Counted from the stretch's first letter, positions 28,002 to 39,092 are shown. The stretch is DNA of 64,000 nt from Prostheceraeus crozeri (GCA_907163375.1 CAJQUW010005310.1:124001-188000), one strand, 5' to 3'. Numbers and translations: made by a program. Notes: generated from the sequence alone by a model not told the origin.

Positions 28002-30020
28002 GGGATGTTCGTGCAGCATTGCTACTCATGAGATGGAGATGGAAGCGAGTCCGGTCCCGGACTATCTAGTACCAGGGCCGATTTGTGTCATGTCTGATAT
28101 TAGAAATATGATCAATTATATTCTCTGACTCACCTCATATGATTGCTTATCAACATGGTTCGCAAGAAGATGAAATACATGCCGGCATATGACCGAATGC
28201 TTCCTCGACCAGAAACAACAATCAATAGACGACTAGCAGGCAGCATTTCTCTGGAATTCTGGTTAAAAGATTCGGTTGAACATTGACTTCAGCTCTTGTC
28301 TTATTGACCTCACTTTTCAAAATGGGCTATATATCTTCAGTGCCTTTGTTTTATCCGCTTAAAATGAACTAAAATGTAACTTATAACAATAGCAGCTATC
28401 GGTACATCAAAAAGGATGCACTTTATTTGTGATAGACAGACGTGTTTATACAGTGTACATGTCGAGCAAATCAAGATTTACAGAATGTACCACATTATTA
28501 GTCACCTCTTACTTTTTTCGTTTTTCTGCTCTAAAAACTATAATTTCAATCTGTTTTGGCCATGAATACATTCAAATTTCTTATTTGACACCCGCTTCAA
28601 TGGGGAGTTTTCCGAACACGCCCCTTTGCTGGACTCCCAAACTATAGCATTGTCAAATCACGCACCAATCGAATTGGCATTGAAAGGAGGTTCAGAAAAA
28701 CAGCAGCAGTTTTATTTCTAAGGTCATCCCTGGGCTGAGGTGAAAGTCAAAAGTCAAAGGTTATCTAGTAAACCATACACCAACGAAAGATCTGGTCAAG
28801 GTGGACAATAAAATGATGATTACTAACCCAATAAACGTGTTGGCATATAAACATGTGAAAACTCGTTTTTCGGATTGTTTCTTTTTGACAGACGATAATT
28901 TAGAGCGCTGTTAAAGATTTGGGAATTAAAATCACCTCTCTATCGTCGTCCATTTGGCGGGAAACTCTATTTGTTCTTCAAAATGGCCCCAAAAAACTCT
29001 TCATTTTAGTAAGTTATAGAAAATATTCAATTATACAATCAAAAATTTCAATTATATAATCAATTCCTAAAATATTTTTATGAGCAAAAGACCATCCAAA
29101 TCGCTACTCAGAGTTTCATGCACCTAATAACACAATCATTTTGATAAATTATTTATAATTTTTTACTAATGTAATTGATAAATTATAGCGCAATAAGTTT
29201 TTGAATCATTTGGAAGTACTTGCAATCTATGAATTGGTCAAATGAATATATATTCATTTTGTTATTTTGCAACAAAATACTTTTTGACACCATGTTGTCA
29301 TGTAAATGTCATGCGTGATGAGGTCGCTAAAGGACGTATCCCCGATTCTACAGAATCTACGACAATGACTTGATCAAAAAGTAAATAATGAGTTATTAAA
29401 ACAACACTGATAGCATATTATTTAATCGCTAAAATATTCACAATTCAACGCAATGCAAGCAGTGCGATCATTTGTACTGTAAACAGCACATTTTGAGTCA
29501 CCGGGATCTTCTTCCTCTTTCATAAATAATGCAGCTAAACTATCTGCTTCGTTTTTCAATATAAATTGATTAAGTAGCCCTTTTTGGAAAACTTTTTTTA
29601 AATCAATAGATATCGATATATATCGTTAATTGCATACTTTAATCACAGAGGCATAGCACTGCAATTATTGCAGATTAATATCACGAACACTTTTTTCATT
29701 ACATATTAACATTAGAAGCACCAAAATTTTGTCACAAAATTAAGGAGCAATGAGTCAAAAATGACTCACATCTATTTTTCTGGTATTTTGCGGTTTTTAT
29801 CCAAGTGAAATGCTTTTATATTGATATTCATTACAATTTTTCGTAATAAAGAGTGTTGCTAAGCAGTTTACAAAACGCTGTGATTTTTTTCCATTGCAGG
29901 AGGGGATTACAATGGCCTAGCTATAATTTCATATGTAGAATTAAGAGAGAACAATCAACATGAAGAAATATCATTTAATGTACTTATCTCAACCATTTAA
30001 TCCTGGGTAATCCGGAAAAA
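28002..30020. other. Spacer, no gene seen
   Basis: About 2 kb of AT-rich DNA without recognisable frames or repeats. A short symmetric ATATCGATATATATCG is at about 29613. It contains no match to the outer part of the Polinton right ends, so the left end of copy B cannot be pushed further out than about 30000. Confidence 0.4.
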
Positions 30021-30062
30021 AACAAAAATGGAAGAAACCGCAAGAATATATCCTTCGTTATC
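30021..30062 (+). repeat. Left terminal inverted repeat of copy B
   Basis: Matches the reverse complement of 54856-54897 at 41 of 42 positions. It contains the ATG and the first 11-12 codons of the leftmost gene, so the same gene start is present, facing inward, at both ends of the element. Confidence 0.75.
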
Positions 30063-30304
30063 ATATGAACGTAGTTCTACTTTAATGGACATTGAAAAAA
30101 TGAATAAAGAAAAACACAAAGATAGAGTACGTTATATGAAAGATAAGGAATCTCAATTATTATTAAGATTAGAGCATTATAAAAAATTAAGAAAGAGATG
30201 GACTAAAGTTAAGAATGTAACACAAGGAATTGGCATATTCTTAAAAATAAGTTTAGGTGCTTTAACAATTGTTATATCTTCAGGTGTATTAGTAATTCCT
30301 GTTG

Positions 30305-30309
30305 TTGCT
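30305..30309. repeat. Target-site duplication TTGCT, left copy
   Basis: TTGCT lies directly before the 5' LTR and again at 36823-36827 directly after the 3' LTR. A 5-bp duplication is normal for Ty3/Gypsy integrases. Confidence 0.9.
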
Positions 30310-30882
30310 TGTGAGGGACGAAGAGTATACATGTAGGATTGATGCTAATTAGGGTTTGATAATTTCATATTAAATTAGAGTACAGGAATTAATTAACTTT
30401 CATTTCATAATAACGTCCTAGTTTGAGGCATCAGATGGGCCAATTAATAGTCTATTGTGCGTTGCGGGGATGAGTGGGCAGCCAGGCTATTGTGTTGAGT
30501 TTTGAGTGCTCAGTCACTGTGGTCGCGGTGGCCTTTGTTCCGTTGAGTCTTGGCTTGTTTGGAGTGGTTTGTAAATATTTCGGTGCGCCGTCCGCTGAGT
30601 TTGTTGTTATGCCTGAGGTGTTGACGTCTGCTTGAGTCTGCATGTTGATTTGTAATCTTGGTGGACGAATAGCAATCTGCGATACCTGACAGTGATAAAA
30701 ACTAGTGCCTGAAGTGAGACAAGGCCCCCTCTCGTATGTTCGCGCTGAGATTGTAGAGATTATCTTGTGCCTGTGATCCTGCGGCAATAAAGTTGCGTCC
30801 ACAACCCCTATCGCTTTCTCTTACTATCGACTGAGGCGAAAAGGCTATAGGCCTATTTGAACGCTACCGCAATTTCGTGACA
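30310..30882 (+). repeat. 5' LTR
   Basis: Begins TGTGAGGG and ends GTGACA (TG...CA ends). An AATAAA at 30786-30791 could be the polyadenylation signal. Relative to the 3' LTR it differs by one substitution and one G indel near 30460-30472. Confidence 0.95.
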
Positions 30883-30884
30883 AC

Positions 30885-30902
30885 TGGGGGCTCAGCCGGG
30901 AT
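30885..30902 (+). promoter_or_regulatory. Primer binding site
   Basis: TGGGGGCTCAGCCGGGAT lies 2 bp after the LTR. It resembles the site complementary to the 3' end of tRNA-Pro, with about two differences; another tRNA cannot be excluded. Confidence 0.7.
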
Positions 30903-31709
30903 TCGTTCAAACCTTAATTCGAGGAGAAAGTTTGGTGGACAAAAGTCGGACAAGCAATTGTTGTCGATCACGGATCAAAAGCCAAGGTGATACACGGAGA
31001 ACGTACAGGGTGACAAAGAAGTCGATCGGTCGAGATTCGAGAGGAGATTCGAACAGGATTGGTAATCAGCGACAATTGAAAGTTCGGGTGGTAAAAATCG
31101 AGAAATCTTCAGCATCTTCAACAGTCGACTGCTGCTGTGATCGGAAGAGGAACGACATCACGCACTCAAAAACTGAAGGAAATCATCTGGAGCAGCTCCT
31201 GGAATCTACACCGCTGGACTTTGAGAATCTTTGGGTAAGCAGATTGCTCTTCGTCCAAGTAATTTCCGCTGCTGGTGATCGCTGTTAGTAGTTGATTGGT
31301 TATTGTCGAGAAGGTCTGTCGGTAACTCTGTTACTTGTTCTGTGTTTCAGTGAATCCAGTTACTAAAGTATATACCTTTACTCATTTGTGCTGATAGCTA
31401 CGGAGGTTTCATTTATAAGTACGTAGCATAAGTTTATTGATTATTATTTATTCAATTTTGCATTTCTCGGTCTATTTCTTTCCCTGGATACAGTATATCA
31501 TCGGGGTTGGCAGTCTAAGGTGTAAAACCGTGCGTTAAAGTTGGAGATTACTTACCTTATTGTGTCATTAAAAGATTTTTCAATTTACTCATTGTAGCGA
31601 GGGTTAATTATTTTGATAAGGTCAGTAAAAGGTAATTATCTAGAGTCTATACCTAGTAAGTTCATAACTAACAGCTTTACTAAATGCCCTTATTCTAATC
31701 AATCTCATA

Positions 31710-32504
31710 ATGGATAGATTAATTGACATAGGACAAAAGCTGGGATTAGAGGGTGCTGAACTGAGATCATTTGTGCTGGAACGTGAAGAGCGAGAAGAGA
31801 GACAAAGAGCAAGAGAACTGAAACGCGCTGCCGATGAAAGAGAAGAGAGAAATAGAGAAAGAGAAGAGAGAAATAGAGAAAGAGAATTCGAACTGGAGCG
31901 CTTGAAACTATCCGTAACAGTTGGTAGTGCTAGAGCAAGCGATAGTCAGAAAGCATACAAAACACCCCAGATGCCATCGTTTGTAGATGGCAAGGATGAG
32001 CTGGACAGCTATTTATTGCGTTTTGAACGTAGTGCCAAGGTGATGGACTGGCCGACTGAAATTTGGGCCAGTTGTTTAAGCAGTTTGTTGAGTGGAAGAG
32101 CACTCGATGTATATTCGCGCATGACTGACGAGGACGCAGGTGATTATAATAAATTGAAATCGGCTCTTCTGAAAAGGTACGATCTGACTGAGGACGGATA
32201 TCGAAACAAATTTCGAGAAGCAAGGCCAGATATTGATGAAAATCCTGAGCAATTCCTGACTAGGCTGCAGAATTATTTAGAGAAGTGGATAGATCTAGCT
32301 CAAGTTGAAAATTCAAAGTCTGGTGTCTGTGAGCTCATGATAAGAGAGCAATTTCTTTCGTCTTGCCCAAGTGACCTAGCGACTTACCTAAAGTTGAATC
32401 CGTCTTTCAACTTACAAGGCTTACCCCACACAGCAGAAGATTTCCTAACAGCACATGACAAGAAATTTGGAGAGTTAGGATTAAAGAAAGACAGAAAAAA
32501 TTGA
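31710..32504 (+). CDS. gag: Gag polyprotein of the Gypsy element
   Basis: 264 residues from ATG 31710. A short N-terminal helix (GLEGAELRSFVLE) is followed by a Glu/Arg-rich coiled coil (residues about 25-70, repeats of ERNREREE). The capsid N-terminal domain (residues about 90-160, PQMPSFVDGKDELDSYLLRF) comes next. Then comes a C-terminal part resembling a SCAN domain (FREARPDIDENPEQFLTRLQ), as known for Gmr1-like elements. It ends at a TGA at 32502-32504. The zinc knuckles are in the next frame, so Gag-Pol would need a +1 shift at or before the A6 run near 32496. An indel there is the alternative. Confidence 0.85.
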   Translation: MDRLIDIGQKLGLEGAELRSFVLEREEREERQRARELKRAADEREERNREREERNREREFELERLKLSVTVGSARASDSQKAYKTPQMPSFVDGKDELDSYLLRFERSAKVMDWPTEIWASCLSSLLSGRALDVYSRMTDEDAGDYNKLKSALLKRYDLTEDGYRNKFREARPDIDENPEQFLTRLQNYLEKWIDLAQVENSKSGVCELMIREQFLSSCPSDLATYLKLNPSFNLQGLPHTAEDFLTAHDKKFGELGLKKDRKN

Positions 32505-32553
32505 CCGACGTGATGTTAGGCGAAACAATACTGGTTCCCCTTCCCTGAACCAT

Positions 32554-35500
32554 GTGACAGATGATTACAACCGTGACGTAAGTACAATTCAGTGTCGAGC
32601 ATGCAATAAGTTTGGTCATAAGGCATTCCGTTGTCCCACTGTAAGGAATGGAACCGTGCCAAAGAGGTGCTATAAATGCTCTAAGGTGGGTCACTTTGCG
32701 AAGAATTGCCCAGTCAAGGTTGAGGGGAAGGCGGCAGCCGGACGGGGACTGCACCGTAACGGAACAAAAGAAAATCACGCAATGCAAAGTTCGTCAATGG
32801 GAGATGACATGCGAGTGAGCAGTACGACCATTGATAAGACTGAGGAAAACAATGCACCTGAGGTATCCTGGCTTGAGGAGTTTATTGAAGGCGACAATTT
32901 GGCTGGGGGCAAATCGGTTAAAATTATCGGGAGTGGAGGGGCTGAACTAACTGAGAAAGATGACGAAATGCCGGTTGCAGAAGGATTTGTGGGAACAGAA
33001 AAGGTTCAAGTTCTGAGAGACTCTGGTTGCAATTATGTAGTTACGAAGAAAAAGTTTGTGAAACCTGAGCAATGCACTGGTGAGAAATGTTACATGGCAA
33101 GGGTCGATAACACAGTTACAGAAGGAGAGATTGCGATAATCCAGGTTGATACACCATTTTTTGTGGGCGAGGTAAGAGCGATATGTTTCCCTGATGCTCT
33201 TTACGACTCATGTATAGGAAATATTCCTGGAGCTAGGAGGCCTTATCAGGAAGACAGTAATGATTGCAAGTTCGGCGGAGTGGCTACACGGTTAATGAGG
33301 AAGAGAGCAGATGTTCCCTTGAAACCGCCAAAATTCGAAGACCAGTTGAGGGTAGACCGTGAGACTCTAAAATGTCTGCAGACTGAAGATGAGACAATAC
33401 GAGGAAGCGAAACCCGAAAGAATGAGAAAACCAAAGGGAAAGGGATAGAATCGTATGTGAAAATTGACGACATATTGTACAGAAAATTTGAGCACGAGAA
33501 TATAAATCAAGGACAACCGATCCTACAAGTCATGGTTCCTAAATCATTAAGAAAAATGGTGATGGAGATAGCACACGAGTCTCTGTTTGGTGCACACATG
33601 GGTATTACGAAAACCAGTAATAAGATACTAAGCTGTTTCTTCTGGCCTGGGATGAAAGCTGATGTCAGAAGGTTTTGTCAATCGTGTGACATATGTCAGA
33701 AAACTGTGAATAGGGGGCGAATTCCTAAAGCGCCATTGGGAAAGATGCCACTTATTGATACAGCTTTCAAGCGAGTGGCGATAGACTTGATTGGACCGAT
33801 ATATCCAGCAAGTGATCAAGGACATAAGTATGTGTTGACGTTGATTGATTACGCAACGCGATACCCAGAAGCAATAGCATTACGAAATATTTCAACAGAA
33901 GCGGTAGCTGAGGCCCTCGTTAGCATCTACTCACGGGTAGGAGTCCCGGAGGAAGTATTGAGCGATCTCGGTACACAATTTGTGTCAGAATGCATGAGTC
34001 AAGTAGCCCAATTGCTGGGGACGAAGCAATTGACGACGTCGCCATATCATCCGATGGGAAATGGTCTTGTGGAACGGTATAACGGTACCCTGAAGAAGAT
34101 GTTGAAGCGATTGTGCAGTGAGCAGCCCAAACAGTGGAATCGCTACCTGGACCCTCTTTTGTTCGCGTACAGAGAGGTCCCACAGGAATCCACGGGATTT
34201 GCACCATTCGAGCTGCTATACGGACGGACAGTGAGAGGTCCCATGCAGATACTGAGAGAGATGTGGACCGGTAAAACAGACGAATCTGAGGTTAGAAGCA
34301 GTTACCAATACGTTTTCGAACTGCGCGAACGGATTGAAGAAACAATGAAAATTGCTCTTAACAATCTTGAGTCAGCCCAAACGAAACAAAAGATTCTCTT
34401 TGATAAGAAAACGAAAGCGAGAAAATTAAGCGAAGGTGACAAGGTACTGGTGATGCTGCCGACTGATAACAATAAGTTGTTGATGCAGTGGAAGGGTCCA
34501 TTTGTCGTCAAAAGGCAAGTTGGAATCAACGACTACAGAATCGCTGTCAAGGGATCAGAAGAGAAAACTTTTCATATTAACCTGCTGAAACAATATCATC
34601 GACGTGACATCTCGAGCGAGACTGCGGGTCATCACACACAACGTGATGGAGTGATTCAGAAGGCATGTGCTGGCGTGATCCATGACTACGAACAAGATGA
34701 TGAAGTTTCAGTTGAAGATCTGATAGAAATCAATAATTTAAGCTCAAAACAGACTATTCAAGATGTAAGAATTAGTGATAAATTGACCAAAGATCAGATG
34801 ACTGAAATTCAATCAATAATTGACGAGTTTGGTGCAGTTTTTACCGATGCCCCAGGATTGTGTATGCTAACTGAGCATACGGTGAAACTCACTGATGACA
34901 AGCCAATCTCTTTACGCCTGTATACAGTACCCTACAGCCTCCGGGAGTCACTCAAAAATGATTTAGATGAAATGCTCAGGTCGGGGATCATCGAACGATC
35001 TGACTCTCCTTACGCCGCCACACTGGTGCTGATTAAGAAGAAGGACGGCTCCAACAGAATTTGTGTCGACTACAGACAATTGAATAAGGTGACAGTATTC
35101 GATCCCGAGCCATTGCCGACTATACAAGACTTGGTACAAGAATTATCTCGAGATAATTACTTTACTAAGATCGATTTGAGTAAGGGATTTTGGCAGATCC
35201 CTGTAGCAAAGGAAGACATCCCTAAGACCGCGTTTGTTACTGTGGATGGTAAATACGCTTTCAAACGTATGCCTTTCGGAATGAAAAATTCTGGGTCTAC
35301 ATTGTCCAGGTGTTTGCGCGAATTGTTACATGGCATACCAGGAGTCTGTAATTATCTGGATGATATTTTGATCCATACAGAAACATGGGAACATCATCGA
35401 CAAATTCTTAGAGTAATATTGACCAAATTAAAAGAAGCAGGATTAACAGCCCGACTTTCCAAGTGTGACATCGGTCAGAGAAAGATAGAATTTTTGGGAC

Positions 35501-36159
35501 ATCGTCTCGGCGAGGGTATTATTGGACTACAAACTGACAACGTAAGAAAAATTAAAGAAGCTGAGAGACCGATAACAAAGAAAGATGTACGATCGTTTCT
35601 TGGCCTGACAGGGTTTTATAGAGAATTTATACCCGACTACGCATCAAAGACGGCACCATTGACAGAGTTGACACGAAAAGGGGAACCCAAGAATGTAAGA
35701 TGGGGTGAAGCCCAAGAGAAGGCGTTTCTTTCCTTGAAGATGGCCCTAACCCAAGAACCGATACTGAAGTTAGCCGATAATAGAAAGCCTTATATTTTGC
35801 GAACTGATGCTAGCCTTACTGGAATAGGAGCAGTACTACTTCAGGAACATGATGGCCAACTCTTTCCGATTAGCTATGCGAGTCGCAAATTGTTGGAGCG
35901 TGAACAGAAATATTCGACGATGGAGCGCGAGTGCCTCGCAATTGTATTTGGTTTGCGGAAATTTGAATTGTACCTATATGGCAATGAGTTTACACTTCAA
36001 ACAGATCATGAGCCGCTTGGATATTTGAAGAAGACAAAATATCTGAATGACAGAATAATGCGATGGGCATTATTTATGCAAAGATTCACTTTTAGCGTTC
36101 AAGTGATCAAAGGTTCACAAAATGCGGGAGCTGATTATTTAAGCCGCATTGAAAGGTAA
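32554..36159 (+). CDS. pol: Pol polyprotein: zinc knuckles, protease, integrase, RT, RNase H
   Basis: 1,201 codons open without a break; the frame is also open upstream into gag and has no early ATG. In order: two CCHC knuckles (CRACNKFGHKAFRC, about 14-28; CYKCSKVGHFAKNC, about 39-52), an aspartic protease site RDSGC near 155, and an HHCC integrase zinc domain (about 341-383). The integrase core follows with catalytic Asp 411, Asp 471 and Glu 507 (DD35E), then a strand-rich GPF tail. Reverse transcriptase has YLDD near 934. RNase H starts LRTDASLTG near 1083. Integrase before RT is the Gmr1 arrangement. All catalytic motifs are present. Confidence 0.95.
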   Translation: MTDDYNRDVSTIQCRACNKFGHKAFRCPTVRNGTVPKRCYKCSKVGHFAKNCPVKVEGKAAAGRGLHRNGTKENHAMQSSSMGDDMRVSSTTIDKTEENNAPEVSWLEEFIEGDNLAGGKSVKIIGSGGAELTEKDDEMPVAEGFVGTEKVQVLRDSGCNYVVTKKKFVKPEQCTGEKCYMARVDNTVTEGEIAIIQVDTPFFVGEVRAICFPDALYDSCIGNIPGARRPYQEDSNDCKFGGVATRLMRKRADVPLKPPKFEDQLRVDRETLKCLQTEDETIRGSETRKNEKTKGKGIESYVKIDDILYRKFEHENINQGQPILQVMVPKSLRKMVMEIAHESLFGAHMGITKTSNKILSCFFWPGMKADVRRFCQSCDICQKTVNRGRIPKAPLGKMPLIDTAFKRVAIDLIGPIYPASDQGHKYVLTLIDYATRYPEAIALRNISTEAVAEALVSIYSRVGVPEEVLSDLGTQFVSECMSQVAQLLGTKQLTTSPYHPMGNGLVERYNGTLKKMLKRLCSEQPKQWNRYLDPLLFAYREVPQESTGFAPFELLYGRTVRGPMQILREMWTGKTDESEVRSSYQYVFELRERIEETMKIALNNLESAQTKQKILFDKKTKARKLSEGDKVLVMLPTDNNKLLMQWKGPFVVKRQVGINDYRIAVKGSEEKTFHINLLKQYHRRDISSETAGHHTQRDGVIQKACAGVIHDYEQDDEVSVEDLIEINNLSSKQTIQDVRISDKLTKDQMTEIQSIIDEFGAVFTDAPGLCMLTEHTVKLTDDKPISLRLYTVPYSLRESLKNDLDEMLRSGIIERSDSPYAATLVLIKKKDGSNRICVDYRQLNKVTVFDPEPLPTIQDLVQELSRDNYFTKIDLSKGFWQIPVAKEDIPKTAFVTVDGKYAFKRMPFGMKNSGSTLSRCLRELLHGIPGVCNYLDDILIHTETWEHHRQILRVILTKLKEAGLTARLSKCDIGQRKIEFLGHRLGEGIIGLQTDNVRKIKEAERPITKKDVRSFLGLTGFYREFIPDYASKTAPLTELTRKGEPKNVRWGEAQEKAFLSLKMALTQEPILKLADNRKPYILRTDASLTGIGAVLLQEHDGQLFPISYASRKLLEREQKYSTMERECLAIVFGLRKFELYLYGNEFTLQTDHEPLGYLKKTKYLNDRIMRWALFMQRFTFSVQVIKGSQNAGADYLSRIER

Positions 36160-36236
36160 CTAGTAGAGCAATTTTGATTCCTCGAATTATCGTATATTAT
36201 GTCGCCGCGTAAGGTTGAAATAGAATATTTCTTCCT

Positions 36237-36250
36237 AAAGAAGGGGGAGA
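36237..36250 (+). promoter_or_regulatory. Polypurine tract
   Basis: AAAGAAGGGGGAGA directly before the 3' LTR, the expected primer for plus-strand DNA synthesis. Confidence 0.85.
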
Positions 36251-36822
36251 TGTGAGGGACGAAGAGTATACATGTAGGATTGATGCTAATTAGGGTTTGA
36301 TAATTTCATATTAAATTAGAGTACAGGAATTAATTAACTTTCATTTCATAATAACGTCCTAGTTTGAGGCATCAGATGGGCCAATTAATAGTCTATTGTG
36401 CGCTGCGGGATGAGTGGGCAGCCAGGCTATTGTGTTGAGTTTTGAGTGCTCAGTCACTGTGGTCGCGGTGGCCTTTGTTCCGTTGAGTCTTGGCTTGTTT
36501 GGAGTGGTTTGTAAATATTTCGGTGCGCCGTCCGCTGAGTTTGTTGTTATGCCTGAGGTGTTGACGTCTGCTTGAGTCTGCATGTTGATTTGTAATCTTG
36601 GTGGACGAATAGCAATCTGCGATACCTGACAGTGATAAAAACTAGTGCCTGAAGTGAGACAAGGCCCCCTCTCGTATGTTCGCGCTGAGATTGTAGAGAT
36701 TATCTTGTGCCTGTGATCCTGCGGCAATAAAGTTGCGTCCACAACCCCTATCGCTTTCTCTTACTATCGACTGAGGCGAAAAGGCTATAGGCCTATTTGA
36801 ACGCTACCGCAATTTCGTGACA
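36251..36822 (+). repeat. 3' LTR
   Basis: 572 bp, essentially the same as 30310-30882. The antisense frame of over 100 codons in both LTRs is not annotated. Confidence 0.95.
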
Positions 36823-37137
36823 TTGCTACAGCTTTAACAGGTACGGGTGTTTTTGCAACTTCACTTGTTACAATGTTAGATAAATCTTTAATAACTAAGA
36901 AACGAAAATCATTAAAAACTAAGCATTTACATATTAAAGAAGTCTATGACAAATTACATTACTACTTTCAAAGAGTATGTGATGATAATGTTATTACGTT
37001 AGATGAGATTGAAAAATTTGATCAAATAGCTAATGAAGTAAATGAAATATCATTTCAATTACAGTCAGAAAAAGTTGATGATAAGAATAAACAGGATGGT
37101 AAAACTTTTAGTGATGGTAAAATTTCTAATGAAGAAA

Positions 37138-37344
37138 ATGACAAAATTTTTTAGAAGAGCTAAAAACTTTAAGCGAAAATTTAAACAAAACTTTATTAAA
37201 CAAAACTTTATTAAACAAAACTTAAAACGAGAAACCTTTAAACGAAAAGATGTCAGACAACAAAGGAATAAAAAAATAATTTGTTCAGTAAAATGTTTTT
37301 GCTGTATTCCAATGTTAGCACAAAATTCAAATATTATATTTTAA
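37138..37344 (+). CDS. Small very basic protein (copy B)
   Basis: About 68 codons from ATG 37138, overlapping the last codons of the upstream gene in another frame. It is rich in Lys, Arg, Asn and Phe, with a repeated KQNFI unit, and ends with a cysteine cluster (CSVKCFCC). High charge suggests nucleic-acid binding, for example a core protein. No copy A equivalent is in the window for comparison. Confidence 0.45.
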   Translation: MTKFFRRAKNFKRKFKQNFIKQNFIKQNLKRETFKRKDVRQQRNKKIICSVKCFCCIPMLAQNSNIIF

Positions 37345-37346
37345 AA

Positions 37347-38182
37347 ATGGATAAAATTTTGCTGATAAAAATGCTGATAATTTTAAAAGAATAAAACAAT
37401 TAGAAGAGTTAATAAAACAAAGAAATATTATGAAAGAAAATCATCTTCAACATAGAATGATAAAAGCTGGTATTCAATCTGATATGTTTGAAAAAATGCA
37501 GCAAACCGAGCAAGTAAAAACTGATTTTGAGAAAACTATGAAACCATTTAAAACTCTTGAAAAAGAAAGTACAAATAATGATAAACAAATTGATATAACA
37601 GATCCAGAGCACAAAACTATATTAGATGACTATGGATTACTAGAATCAAACATTAATAAGAATTTACTAAAATCTATGCAATTTGAACATTCTATTTCAT
37701 TTATAGATGGAAAAACAATACCTAGATTTTATCTCGGACAAAAAGAAATATTTCCACAACCTTTTCGAGGTTTAATTTTTTCACCAGATGCATCTCCTTT
37801 TAATTTAGATAGAAATTTTGTTAATCTTTTAAGAGGAGCAGATTTAAATAATTATGCTGTAGAAGATCTCATAAAATATAAAGCTATGTTAGATAGAGTT
37901 GGTGCAGTAAAATCTCTTAGACGTTATAAACAATTAGAAAATTTATTATCAACAGGAGTTAAAGTAGGAAAAGGTTTATCTGAAAAACAGAAAACAGAAA
38001 CAACTGTATTCTTACCAGATGATCCACAAGAATTACTAAATAGATTAAATATTCTAATATCTGCAATAAAAGAAGGACATAATTCTAGTTTCAATGAAAT
38101 TCATGCTATATTGAAAAGACTGTTAGAAAAGAAGATTCTAAATGAAGAGGATTATAAAAGTATAACGAACCGATGGTTCTAG
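37347..38182 (+). pseudogene. Conserved Polinton structural-type protein (copy B), frameshift near its start
   Basis: The main frame (37430-38182, 250 codons) is open upstream to about 37358. The likely start ATG at 37347 is in another frame, so there is a break within 37350-37362 near a T-run. The N-terminal half is helical. The middle has IPRFYLGQKEIFP and an LLRGADLNNYAVEDLIKYKAML block. The end has FLPDDPQELLNRLNILI followed by a helical hairpin. The DP-x-EL-x-RL block and the final helices resemble a conserved Polinton/adintovirus protein of unknown role that lies near the capsid and ATPase genes. The stop codon adjoins a hairpin module. Confidence 0.6.
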
Positions 38183-38192
38183 GGCTTCGCCC
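38167..38192. repeat. Hairpin modules at the gene end
   Basis: GAACCGATGGTTC (38167-38179) directly precedes the TAG stop, and GGGCTTCGCCC (38182-38192) starts at its last base. Confidence 0.85.
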
Positions 38193-38204
38193 GTAGCTGA
38201 AATA

Positions 38205-38300
38205 TGTTGTTTCTAATTTTTATTTATGATTTTTATCTATGATTTTTATCTACAATTTTTATCTACGATTTTTATCTATAATATTTATTCAAAATTTTAA
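38205..38300. repeat. GATTTTTATCTA tandem leader array before the penton-like gene
   Basis: Five or six imperfect copies of a 15-bp unit close to GATTTTTATCTAYAA end about 15-30 bp before the ATG at 38308. Confidence 0.75.
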
Positions 38301-38307
38301 CTAAAAA

Positions 38308-39086
38308 ATGTGTTCAGCAGATTTAGACAAAATTAATAATCATTTAGAAAATTTGACAGAGATTTTGGGTTCATCAAAATTTAGTACGACGTTAAAAATT
38401 ATAACAACTACTTCATCACACACTTGTAATTTAGAACCCATTCTACATTTGGAACAAAATAAAAATTATCAAATTGCATTGACTAGTTTCTCTACATTTA
38501 ACACTATTCAAAACGTTATCAAAGATGTGAATGATCAATTTAGATATTCTACTGATAAAGGCAAAACATGGAAAATATTAACTTTTCTTCCTGGTTCTTA
38601 CGAAGTTGAATCAATATCAAATGAAATTAAGAGACATTTTGGTATACCATTTAAAGATAAGAAACAATTACATTTCGCAGTTGAACCGGCAGTTAATAAA
38701 TTTTCTCTTACATTAGACGAAGATCATCAAGTTGATTTTAATCATGATAGATCATATTAGGATTTAATAAACAAACCTATAGTCAAGGTTATCATTTAGG
38801 TGAGAAGATTCCAAAAATAACTGAAATAAATTCAATTGTTGTACATTGTGACATTATTGAAGGAGGATATATAAATGGTAAATTGTCAAATTTAATATTC
38901 AGTTTTCCAGCTTTTACTGTACCCATTGGTTATAGATTAAATGTATTTCCCCAAACATTAATATATTTCTCTATTACAAGAAAAACTATTAACAACATTA
39001 ACATGAGAATCACTGATGAAAAAGGACAAGAAATAAATTTTGGAGGTGAAGAGATTATGATAGATCTTTTGGTTCGGGAGGTATAA
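38308..39086 (+). pseudogene. Penton-like minor capsid protein (copy B), frameshifted
   Basis: Two frames cover one protein of about 258 residues. The first (38308-38760) includes LEQNKNYQIALTSFSTFNTI and PGSYEVESI; the second, from about 38760 to 39086, includes NSIVVHCDIIEGGYINGK, YFSITRKTINNINMRI and INFGGEEI. These are recurring blocks of the single jelly-roll vertex protein of Polintons. A frameshift near 38750-38760 creates a TAG at 38758-38760. It would occupy the capsid fivefold vertices. It is preceded by an AT-rich array and ends in a hairpin that contains its stop codon. Confidence 0.7.
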
Positions 39087-39092
39087 ACTCCC
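39076..39092. repeat. Hairpin containing the penton stop codon
   Basis: GGGAG and CTCCC arms enclose GTATAAA; the TAA at 39084-39086 is in the loop. Confidence 0.75.

Larger units (their letters stand above)
30310..36822 (+). mobile_element. Ty3/Gypsy LTR retrotransposon, Gmr1-type domain order
   Basis: A complete 6,513-bp element with 573/572-bp LTRs that differ at only two places, a primer binding site, gag, a long pol, a polypurine tract and TSD TTGCT. In pol the integrase lies before the reverse transcriptase, the Copia-like order that defines the Gmr1 group of Gypsy elements. Near-identical LTRs and an intact 1,201-codon pol frame point to recent insertion, later than the birth of the host Polinton copy. 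Confidence 0.95.
30028..37154 (+). pseudogene. Membrane protein of copy B, split by the Gypsy insertion
   Basis: The 5' part is 30028-30309 and the 3' part 36828-37154; both are in one frame if the insertion and its 5-bp duplication are left out, about 200 residues. It starts inside the terminal inverted repeat (MEETARIYPSLSYE). A Lys/Arg/Glu-rich helix follows, then at residues about 68-110 a long hydrophobic region (GIGIFLKISLGALTIVIS, continuing past the insertion point). The C-terminal half is a charged helix with an EF-hand-like acidic stretch (CDDNVITLDEIEKFD). A membrane-associated structural or exit protein is possible. The family is unknown to me. Confidence 0.7.

Noticed and set aside
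30452-30802. Antisense frames over 100 codons in both LTRs (also 36359-36742)
   Set aside because: They occur in both LTRs only because the LTRs are duplicates; there is no recognisable domain or start context.
32407-32787. 126-codon antisense frame over the gag-pol junction
   Set aside because: Shadow of intact gag and pol coding sequence.
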